A model generated the notes under the pieces. That model worked only from the letters and a program-made list of their open reading frames with translations, was not told the DNA's origin and did not search any database. A stretch of DNA of 18,315 nt from Parachlorella kessleri (taxonomy: Eukaryota > Chlorophyta > Trebouxiophyceae > Chlorellales > Chlorellaceae), in contig BBXU01001398.1 in NCBI GenBank assembly GCA_001598975.1, positions 1 through 18,315 of the forward strand, written 5' to 3'. Of the stretch, positions 1 to 7,754 are shown in pieces; position 1 is the first letter of the stretch, and every line of letters starts with the position of its first letter. The position numbers and the translations under genes were made by a program.

Positions 1-122
1 AGCCAACCACCGAAGGAAGGAAGGAAGGTCCGCACCCCCCCCTCCCGCGGAGCTGAAAGGAAGGGAAGAGAACCCTTCCCCTTACTTCCCCTGAAAGTGA
101 AGCCTCTCACTTATAAGTTCTC

Positions 123-210
123 ACAGGGAGTGAGAGTTAAGGCTGTACGAACAGGACTGGATGCAGAACGCGCCTGAGTTTTGCCTTACGCTAGTAGTTC
201 TCTCCCCAAG
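123..210 (+). repeat. Left copy of a window-edge repeat
   Basis: This stretch starts with ACAGGGAGTGAGA, ends with AGTAGTTC...CCCAAG, and matches 17900-17988 in the same orientation with scattered substitutions and small indels. Shared blocks include GGATGCAGAA, CTGAGT and AGTAGTTC. The similarity stops sharply on the left at the ACAGGGAGTGAGA block. It could be a dispersed element or the edge of a larger duplicated unit. Confidence 0.6.
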
Positions 211-252
211 ATGCTCGGGCCACTGGAAGAGCAGAGGATTTATTTAGTTTAT

Positions 253-284
253 AAACGTAATTACGTTTAGAACGTAATTACGTT
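253..284. repeat. Two adjacent perfect palindromes
   Basis: A 16-bp perfect palindrome, AAACGTAATTACGTTT, lies at 253-268. After a two-base gap a second perfect palindrome, AACGTAATTACGTT, lies at 271-284. Both share the core ACGTAATTACGT and stand out against the GC-richer flanks. A paired dimeric protein-binding site is one reading; the halves could also pair to form a cruciform. Nothing in the sequence identifies a factor. Confidence 0.6.
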
Positions 285-545
285 CGTGTTCTGTCCTGAG
301 CTGAGGGGTCCAATGTCAGACAAGCATGTAGTCAGCCCATGCACCTTGCTTTGCTTCCAATCGTTTCTAGTAAATACACTGGCAGGCACGCCATACGCTG
401 GGTTCAGACCTCCTGCCGCTAGGACATTTCAGGCAAAGAGGGATGGTCCAGCCCACAGGCAACGGCTTGGAACAGTGTTATGTGCCTAGCAAACCATGCC
501 CGGTCGATGACAAAAGCGGACAAGCAACCTAGCACGTACAATATA

Positions 546-550
546 TTACA
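546..550 (-). terminator. Candidate polyadenylation signal (TGTAA)
   Basis: Read on the minus strand this is TGTAA, the usual polyadenylation signal of chlorophyte green algae. It lies 74 bases downstream of the stop codon of the oxygenase/ubiquitin-like gene (stop at 626-624), a reasonable 3' UTR length. Five-base motifs also occur by chance, so the support is positional. Confidence 0.4.
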
Positions 551-623
551 GCTGTCCTCGCAAGCTTGGTTACCACTGTGGGCACGCCAGGCCCAGCCAA
601 GACTCCAACCCACGGCCGCCATG

Positions 624-1284
624 TCAGTCACCTCTCAGCCTCATGACTACGTGAATCACATCCCCGCTTTCCACCCCGTAGTCTGCTGCGGTGCGATCCG
701 TTTCCAGTTGCCGCCCCGCAAAGATGAGGCGTACTTGGGCCGGCAGGACCCCCGTCTGCACAACTTGCAGACACGGAATTTCGAGTAGGGCTTGCGCCCT
801 TGCCTCCAGGACAATGCAACCAAGGCAGCCATCACTCCGGAAAAACCTCAGAGCCACAACTGCAGGATAGGAGTGCTCCAGGGCACCCCTGAGCTGTAAG
901 AGCAGATATATCCACTACTTGTGCACTGCCTGCAAACTGACCAGTCACCCTTGTTGCGCACCAGCTCAACAACTTGCCCTCCGCTCCCATACTGTCAGAG
1001 CCACAGCAATAAATTTGCTATCCCCGCCCTCGCTGTCCCAAATGTTGCTGAAACTGTGCAGGAAGTGCAAGTCCCCAGAGCTTTGCTCTGTCACAGCAAC
1101 CGCCACAGGAAACCCGACCACAGCCGGAAGGTGGTCTATCTTGTGGCACAAAGTAGGGGACCCATTCACGTTAGCTTACCTCACCATGATATGCAAGCAC
1201 AAGGCTGTCAACTGTGGCAAAGCGGCTGACAGTCACGGTGTGCGTCTTTTCGAACCCCACGGTCTTGAACGTAACCTCGTTCAT
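624..1284 (-). other. Ubiquitin-like domain (two exons)
   Basis: The domain starts at MNEVTFKTVGFEKTHTVTV (codons from 1284) and crosses an intron with donor GAG|GTAAGC (exon end 1180) and acceptor TGCAG|ACG (exon start 755). It then reads TGVLPAQVRLIFAGRQLE, DRTAADYGV, and finally VVMRLRGD. At about 78 residues it aligns along the whole of ubiquitin, including the RLIFAGKQLE block and the final RLRG. The last residue is Asp where ubiquitin has Gly, with no extension after it, so conjugation by the normal route is unlikely. A built-in UBL that directs binding to ubiquitin-pathway partners is an inference. Confidence 0.85.
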
Positions 1285-2854
1285 GTCATCTTCGGCAACG
1301 ACTTCCCGCCCACCAAATGCTGCTGTGCTGATGCGCCCTCCTCCTTCATGCTGGCTTGGCATACCAGCGCTACCAGGAGCACCTCCCAAGGAAGCTTCTT
1401 CCTGGGTTCATGCGGACATTCATGCAACAACTAGTGGTGCAAGCAAAATGACATGAGCTAAGCTCACCACTCCGTGCTGCGCAGCCGGCAGCAGGCCGCA
1501 GAGCGCATACTCCAGAGCCTGGTCCTGGCCAAGGGGACCCACCGCCTGCCACTGCCCATACACATCTTTCACTTTTGCAGAAGTGTGAGCAGCTGACTGT
1601 TATCACCAGAGCCCAATAGAGCATGCAGTCCCGCTTGCTAGGCCCTACCACCAGCCTTGCTGGCAGCCAAGCATCATGACCACTGCAAGCTCCTGGCAAT
1701 GTCTCACAGACGTTATAAGAGGACCTCACTTGCAAGGCGTTTGGCTTGCTCAGCTTTGAGGCCGCACCTGCAGGCCTGCCTGCCCTGGGGCGTACACCAG
1801 CGTCAGCAAGCTGCGGTCCACGTGCGCCGCACAAGGCCCCTCTGCTGGCAAGCCGGAAGTGACCGCTGGAGTGCCCTCCGTCTGCCCGGCTGCTGCTCCT
1901 TGTGCTGCCGGGCTGTACTCAAAGGCTTGCAGCAGCGAGGACGACCACCGCTGTACGCATGTCCCACAAAGCTCGTTCAACCTTGCCCGCATGGACCTCA
2001 TGCGGCACGGGCAAAACCTTGCCCCCAGCAAGCTCACTTTCCCCATTCTAGCGCATCTCACGTCATGACGCGTCATGGACACTTCAACTGGACCTGGTTG
2101 GCATGAAAGAGGCCAGACAGCGAGCGCTATGGAGCATGATGTGACACCTGTTGGTCCATCTGTGGGCTGTCAAGGAGCGTCAGCATGGCTCCTTGGGGAA
2201 GCCGCACTCCTCGGCTGGCTGCTATGCAGGTCATTACACTGGCGCAGACATGGTGGCCCAAAGTCATGGCCTGCACGTGAGATAGCAAGATTCATCTTGT
2301 TGCATTTGGCTCCGGTCAAGACATTCTCAGCCCCAGCAAGACCTCAGAAGCTGCTCTCTACACTGCGGTGCGCTGGTATGCGGTCAAAGCCTGCAGTCCT
2401 TACAGGTGCAGAGTGTGCAGCCAGACTTCCATGCGCCCATTCCTTCCGGACTTCTCTCCTTCCTCCCGCAGTCCATCTACAAAGTCATCGATCAGGCCTA
2501 GGCAGAATGTACCTTCTGCAGCACGCTATGCTGCTGGCTGCTCAGCACGCCCGCCTGCCAAGGCCCACTTTTGTATGTCAAGACCTGCTTGTAGCCAAGG
2601 TCCTTGCACCCCACGCCTCCTGCTTGGCCTGGTGTGCTGTGTGGGAGAAGTTGCCGGTCAAGCAAGTCATAGGCAGCCTGCAGAGCTGCCTGATGCCTGC
2701 CCCCGCCTCTGAGCTGTACTGTCATACAGCCGCTTAGAGCCAAGGCCTTGAAAGCAGAATCTGCGGTTTGCTGCCAGGTGTAGTCGTTGATCGCAGGAGA
2801 AACAAGCTCGTTTAAGCGGACGTTGTGCTGCCTCGAGCCATGATCCCTGATCAT
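624..2854 (-). CDS. 2-oxoglutarate/Fe(II) oxygenase fused to a C-terminal ubiquitin-like domain
   Basis: This is a multi-exon minus-strand gene. The proposed start is the ATG at 2854; the matching ATG is kept in the 12367 copy. The first exon (about 2854-2513) resembles the N-terminal part of plant-type 2OG oxygenases (FKALALSGC, then LQAAYDLLDRQLLP and LGYKQV). An exon ending at 1768 holds the HxD iron ligands (AAHVDRSLLTLVY) and AGLQ. Exon 1545-1468 holds ALEYALCGLLPAAQHGV, where His is the third ligand. Exon 1401-1180 holds GGGRISTAAF, a fit to the RxS 2-oxoglutarate motif, and runs in frame into a ubiquitin-like fold. The last exon, 755-624, completes that fold (VRLIFAGRQLE ... VVMRLRGD). 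The last three exons join in phase 0. Exons between 2513 and about 2010 and the junction 1768/1692 are unresolved; phases disagree there. A candidate middle exon around 2470-2390 has EVWLHTLHL. The substrate is unknown. Two separate genes are a less likely reading. Confidence 0.65.
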
Positions 2855-3120
2855 GGTTCACTTCCGAAGCCTGCTGTAGACTGGATAGAGCTGGCTTGCC
2901 TCCTGTCAATCACTGTTCCCAGCGGTAGACTATCAGTTTGTGGACTGTCGAGTTTGTCGACAAATGAACGCCATGCTGGCGTGCTGTGCTTTGCTGGTCA
3001 GGGCGCAAGGATGCACTCAAAGATGTAGCCTGCAACCGATGCAAACAGAAGCCCTGCTGTAGAATAAGCTATATCTCTGTACACTTAAACCGCTGGGTAA
3101 AGGGCGGGCATGCACAGCAT
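2855..3120. promoter_or_regulatory. Divergent intergenic region, oxygenase/ankyrin pair, copy A
   Basis: These 266 bp separate the oxygenase ATG (2854, minus) from the ankyrin-gene ATG (3121, plus). The equivalent gap in copy B (12368-12637) is 270 bp and keeps similar blocks, for example GCTGTGCT...GGGCGC and ACCGCTG...GGCATGC. Similar length and order in both copies point to a shared two-way promoter. A GTCGAgtttgTCGAC inverted repeat lies near 2946-2960. I see no convincing TATA box on either side. Confidence 0.45.
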
Positions 3121-5246
3121 ATGATGAGGCAGAGCAGTCCAGCCCATAGCTGTCGCGGGTACGGACCGGGACTGTCGTCATGACGTCGGTAACAACTACT
3201 TTATTGCGTGTCACAAGCCCTGCAGCACCTTCTGATACATAGCCAACGAAAAAAAAAGACCCCAGACCCCAAGTGCGGCTAGTCTCTGCGTGGTGACAGC
3301 CAGAACATCCCCTCTGTACTCGCAGGAGTGTCCAAACAGGCAGCGCAGCAGAAGAAAGGGGTGGCGACAGCAGTCCCGCGCTCAGCTGTTCCAGCCCCGC
3401 TGCTCAGCAAAGCCCTCAGCCAGAGGGGCAGAGCAAACAGCAGAGCAGCCGCATAGCGGAGGCCTCTCCCTCTCCTGTGCCAGGGCCACTCCGCTTCCCT
3501 GGCAGCCCTGAAGTGGCAACTGGTGGTAGCCAAAGCAGCCGCGGCCGCAGCAGTAGAGCCCTCCGAACCGAGCTACATCTTGCAGCCTGGCAGGGGCGAG
3601 TAGAGGATGTGTGGCACTTGGTGGGGTGTGGTTACGACGTCAACACAGTTGACAGCGGTGGCTGTACGCCCCTTCACCTAGCTTGCAAGGTGGGCGTCCT
3701 GCTTACCTTGCACCACCAAGTGGGCTTACATAGTCTGCGTTCAATCGAGGTTATGGTCAACAATGCCTCGTAGCAACTGGCCTGACAATTATCTGAGAGC
3801 TACCTGCGCCCTCTACCTCAGACCTGGCAAGTTCCTTTATAGTTTGGCCCACATCCCTTCTTCAGCCTTTGCCACCCACAGCAAACACTCCCTCACCACC
3901 GTGCATATGCTTGCAGGCCGGGTATGCTAAGCTGGATATCCTCTTTAGGCAGGAGGCAGCACGGCAGCTTGAGACAGTACATGCCTTACTCCGACTGGGT
4001 GCCAGCGTGCACGGTAAAACAGCAGACGGCCGCACGCCCCTCCACTTTGCAGCCCGCACAGGGTGCCTGCAAAAGCCATCAAGCTCTTGCTGGCAGCCGG
4101 GGCAGAGGTAGATGACTACGACTCCCAAGGCTGGACAGCAGCACACTTTGCGGCCTGTCGTGGCCATGCGGAAGCCTTGCGAGAGCTGCTACTGGCAGGG
4201 GCGAGAAACATGTAGTACACCAGCCGCAGCGGACCCAGGGCTGTCTGGCCAGACACCCCGTGGCCTGCTGGAAGGGAGGCCAGCAGGACTCAAAGGCCAG
4301 GAGGGGCGAGAGAGGTGTCTACAGCTGTTACTCGCTGCGGAAGTAAGTAGTAAGGAGTGGCCCTGCCAAATTCACCGTGCCACTTATGCTGGTGCCAGTC
4401 CAGGAGGCATGATGAATGCATGCACCTTGCATGGTCCTGTGGCTGGGGCGCTTTGTAAGGACAGCTATTTGGGCAAGTCAAGTACTGGACAGTGACAGAC
4501 ACTATACAACTGCTCTCTTCAAATGCTTGCAGCAATGCCTGTGCTTTCTGCAGGACGAGTCGTCATTGTCCCTGGGCACGCAAGTGCGTCAGCTGCGGAC
4601 CCTGCAAAACAAGCTACAGGAAAGGCTGCTTGCAGCCGAGCACAACACCAGCAGGCCAGGCTTCCATCAGACACTGCCAGCCAAGCAGAAGTGGTCTGGT
4701 TGTGGACTGAGCGGCACAGCGGAATTGCCTGGATGCCAGCAGGGGCAGCAGCAGCAGCAAGCTGCTCAACTGCTGCACAGAGGAGAAGAGGCAGGGCATT
4801 GTATAACAACAGGCCAAGTCAAATCGCCACAACAGCCGCTACAAGAAGGGGCACTGGCTGCTGAGCCGGACAGCCAGGCTGAGCAGGAGCTTGACATGGC
4901 GTGGCTTGGGCAGCAACTGCAGCTCTTGTCACTGGAGAGGGACGCTGCCTTGGCCGAGCTGCTATCCCTGAGGAGCCTGCTGCAGCAGGCGCGGCATGAA
5001 AGGAATGCCGCATGGGCTGAGGCAGCAGCAGCGAGCCAGCAGCTGCGGCAAGCGCTGGCTGCACAGCCGCCGCAGCAGCAGCAGTTGGAAAGCAGTTTGC
5101 AAGGGGCCGCGGCAGGCAGTGTGGGACAAGTCTTCAGCCTGGAGCTTGAACAGATGCAGCAGGAGTGCCGAGCCGCCCAGGAGAGGATAGCAGCCTTGAA
5201 AGCCAGCAGCAGCGCCTTAAGGCAGGAAGTCCGGCAGACGCAGTAG
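3121..5246 (+). CDS. Ankyrin-repeat/coiled-coil protein, copy A
   Basis: Four exons: 3121-3158, 3326-3689, 3917-4342 and 4554-5246. Intron phases are 2, 0, 0 and all sites are GT-AG. The ATGATG start and short first exon are mirrored in copy B. A Ser/Gln/Pro-rich N-terminus leads to four ankyrin repeats from about residue 94 (TELHLAAWQG, CTPLHLACKAGYAKL, TPLHFAARTG, TAAHFAACRGHAEALRELL). A long Ala/Gln/Leu coiled coil follows in the last exon (LERDAALAELLSLRSLLQQ). Such proteins usually act as scaffolds; no catalytic motif is seen. In exon 3 the frame shifts just after FAARTG (two extra bases at 4071-4074 relative to the repeat consensus) and returns by about 4240. The exon length stays a multiple of three, but the intervening frame contains TAG at 4214-4216. 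The protein stops at VRQTQ, where copy B continues. As written the gene is broken, or the sequence has indel errors. Confidence 0.7.
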
Positions 5247-5670
5247 GTCTCAGCTGCGTGTGGGCCGGAATGCAGCGTAACAACAGGTGCAGAGATGCCA
5301 GTGCCTGGTTGGAGTCATGTGACGTGGCCCGACACCCTAGCAGTCAGCATTTGTGCATGCTACACATGAGGTTAATGCCAGAGAGTCTCCATTTGGTGAT
5401 GACTTGGTATGTTGGTCTAAGTGATTGCCAAGAGTATTATTGAAGCTATAAAGGGCCGGCGGCTTCAGCCGGCAACATCCATGCCTGTCCTGCACACATC
5501 ATATCTTTGAATCCCAGGTAGCAAGCAACTTTGCTGCGTTTGCCCTACAGGTTCCTGTGCCTGGGGAAACCCTTGAATAATTCCATTGCAACGGCAGCAA
5601 CCCAGGCATGGGCAATGCCATGCGCTTTATGGCTGCTCTTTTGGCTTGCTTGTGTTCTGCCTTGTTGCAG
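5247..5670 (+). other. No gene seen: downstream flank of copy A
   Basis: No convincing exon. It includes the downstream flank of the ankyrin gene, a TATAAAG string at 5448-5454, and a short inverted repeat (GCCGGC halves around GGCTTCA) near 5455-5473. The last 60 bases resemble the end of the third intron of the ankyrin genes and run into the AG before the degenerate copy at 5671. Confidence 0.4.
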
Positions 5671-6130
5671 GATGAGCGAGGCACTGGGAATACAAATGCG
5701 CCAGCTGTTGCTGCAGCTGCGGATTGTGCAAGAAAGACTCTAGAAATGGGACTACTCGCCCCTACTCATGCAGCAGTAGGCCAGCCTCCAACCAGGCGCT
5801 GCCAACCAAGCAGGCCTGTCAGAGGGACGGAGTGCATGGCACAGCTGGACCTTCCTGCAGCCGAGCGGCAATGGTAGAGGGATGCTCAGGTGCTGCATAG
5901 CAGAAAAAGCAAGGCCTGGTGGAGCAGCATGCCGCGCTGCGCCGCTATTTGAGCTTGCAAAGGCAGCAAATATGGCAGCCGGGCCAGGCAGCCAGGCAAA
6001 GCAGGAGCTGGACATGGCCTGGGTTGTGTTGCAGCGGCGAATATTGGCACTAGGGAGGGGTCAGTGCGCTGGCAAAGCTGCTGTCCCTCGTGAGCCAGTC
6101 GCCGCAGGCCTGGCATGAGAGCAGGGGAAC
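5671..6130 (+). pseudogene. Degenerate third copy of the ankyrin gene's coiled-coil exon
   Basis: After a TTGTTGCAG acceptor-like end, GATGAG begins a copy of the last ankyrin-gene exon: ALGIQMRQLLLQLRIVQERL, then an in-frame TAG. Downstream, blocks such as CAGGAGCTGGACATGGCCTGG match the QELDMAWL region of copies A and B, and later blocks match the LLSLRSLLQQARHE region with several frame changes. No ankyrin exons are found upstream of it, so only the 3' part was copied or survived. A TGTAA follows at 6326-6330. I infer that it is not functional. Confidence 0.65.
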
Positions 6131-6816
6131 ACTGTGTGGGCACATGGGGCAGCGCTGTGTGGGCCAACCGCTGCAATGGGTGCCTGGCTGTTGGTCTTAC
6201 GCCCCAACTTCTATTGCCGCTACTTTGTTAGTTGGCTGGGATTGACAGTGAGTGGCAGCGGGCAGTAGACCCACTAGTGCCAGTTCCGCTGGCTATTTCT
6301 TTTGGCAGCAATGGCTTGCACTGCATGTAAACCTTGTTGAGAGTCCAGTTACAGGGCAGGCCAACCGTCAAATCCCGGATTGACATATTCTAGTTCACAT
6401 TATTAGTACAAATGTTAAGTGCTGCAAAGGTGGCAGGCGCATCAACCCACAGACAGAAGGGAAAGCGCGGCTCCGAGTATGCATGAGTCCCATGATGCCT
6501 GCAATGCGCCACGCATGAGCCCCAGCAATCTGTCCCTGGCATCCAGCCCTGCCAGCTTATCACTCTAACTCCCTGTTCCCTACTAGCCACCATAGTACAT
6601 TTGTGGTATGCAGACACGGCAACAACAATCGACTGTTATGAGACACACTCTACAGTTGGCGCATTGAGCCGGTCATTTCAGGGCCAGGGGGAAAAGTTGG
6701 CTGCTTGAAGCGAACCACGGACCGTGGTGCGACACATGCCTAAACACCTCAGGCAAGCACACAGAACCACCTGCACCCAACCCTGCCAGTATATTCCTCT
6801 ATTTCCCCAGTCCCTA
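6131..6816. other. No gene seen; locally duplicated stretch
   Basis: No exon is supported. Two related stretches occur, at about 6541-6600 and 6776-6816. Both run CCCTGCCAG ... TCCC then TA, and the first continues into CTAGCCA. The second is interrupted by the transposon-like element at 6817. A short perfect inverted repeat, ACCACGGaCCGTGGT, lies at 6714-6728. Confidence 0.4.
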
Positions 6817-7691
6817 CAGTAGGAGTGTATAATTCCCACTTTGGGGTAATTCCCACTATGAAGGCTGTGGGCCACCCAGGAGGCCTTCTTGGGTTGAGGT
6901 TAGGGACTTAAGTTCACCTATGGGGGTACTGCTTGTGGCCATGGCCACATGCCAAGCATCACCATCCTGCCCATTCTAGGAGCCCTTATGTGATGATGGT
7001 ACCAAGACCCGATCCTTTCAAACTGAGGCGACCCTTTCCGGGAGGGTGCCACCGCGAGGCTCGCTTTCCTTGCGGGTACCGCCTGTCCCTATCTCAACCT
7101 TTGCATATTAAGCAATTTATTTCCTCTCAGCCGTGGGCTCAGAAGGGCATCTGAAGGCTCAGCGGGAAGAGGGCGCAAAGTAGTCATCGAGTGTGCGACG
7201 AGTGGCTAATGCCTTACAAATACATATGATTAACGTTTTTAGTATCTATATAATTTCCACAGACTTTTTGGGCCCTGGGTGCGGGGTCTTAGACCTGTCC
7301 TTGGCATGCCATGCCATGGTCAGCGGTGACAACGAAACGAGCCCAGTGGAGCACCTGCATACCGTTCCTCAGGCTACTGAGGCTTTTAATTATCTTTTTA
7401 GGCATAGGAAGGAGTCTGCCGTCCAGTCCAGGCTCCCAGTGCGGCTGGAATAGGCTGGCCAGGTGAAAGTGGGAAATACACTTATTTTCACAGCAGGGCA
7501 CTTTTCTGACCCCTTGTTGCAAGGGGCCCTTATTAATCTAAACTGAGTGGCCCTGACCAAGTGCAATACCCCTCCATGAAGGGCACCCATAGGGCTACTG
7601 CAACCCAGGAGGGCCGCCTGGAAACGCTTGTGGGCATGGCGGAGGAGCCACACTTATGCTTTGAAAGTGGGAATTATACACTCCTACTGTA
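6815..7691. mobile_element. Non-autonomous Tc1/mariner-like element (MITE-like) with TA target duplication
   Basis: The ends are perfect inverted repeats: 6817-6842 reads CAGTAGGAGTGTATAATTCC..., and 7664-7689 is its reverse complement. Each end is flanked by TA (6815-6816 and 7690-7691). TA duplication with CAGT ends fits Tc1/mariner-type transposition. The 873-bp interior has no frame longer than about 90 codons and no transposase motif I can see, so it must move in trans if at all. A second TAATTCCCACT lies just inside the left end. A related, uninterrupted site at about 6541-6600 (TCCC-TA-CTAGCCA) shows the sequence without the insertion. Confidence 0.8.
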
Positions 7692-7754
7692 CTAGCCATC
7701 ACGATTAATACATAGCGCACCTCAGCATCCAGGGACCAACCCACAGCATGCTCT

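Larger units (their letters stand above)
1..623. other. No gene seen; palindromes and edge repeat
   Basis: I see no exon here with coding character; the short open frames match nothing I recognise. The stretch opens with a short GGAA-type microsatellite near 13-29. It holds one half of an imperfect repeat shared with the right end of the window (123-210) and two perfect AT-rich palindromes (253-268 and 271-284). The right part, up to 623, is the downstream flank of the minus-strand oxygenase/ubiquitin-like gene and contains its candidate polyadenylation signal. Confidence 0.6.

Noticed and set aside
1..60. GGAA-type microsatellite and C-run at the left edge
   Set aside because: Too short and common to carry meaning by itself.
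1171..1389. A stand-alone ubiquitin-like gene starting at the ATG at 1284
   Set aside because: The open frame continues upstream through the RxS motif to a phase-0 acceptor that fits the oxygenase exon at 1468. It is kept as the alternative model, not the preferred one.
2590..2780. Minus-strand block around TVQLRGGG...LQAAYDLL as an Alba/Rpp20-like nucleic-acid-binding domain
   Set aside because: The loose similarity is better explained as the N-terminal part of a 2OG oxygenase, because HxD, His and RxS exons follow on the same strand and all three copies keep this order.
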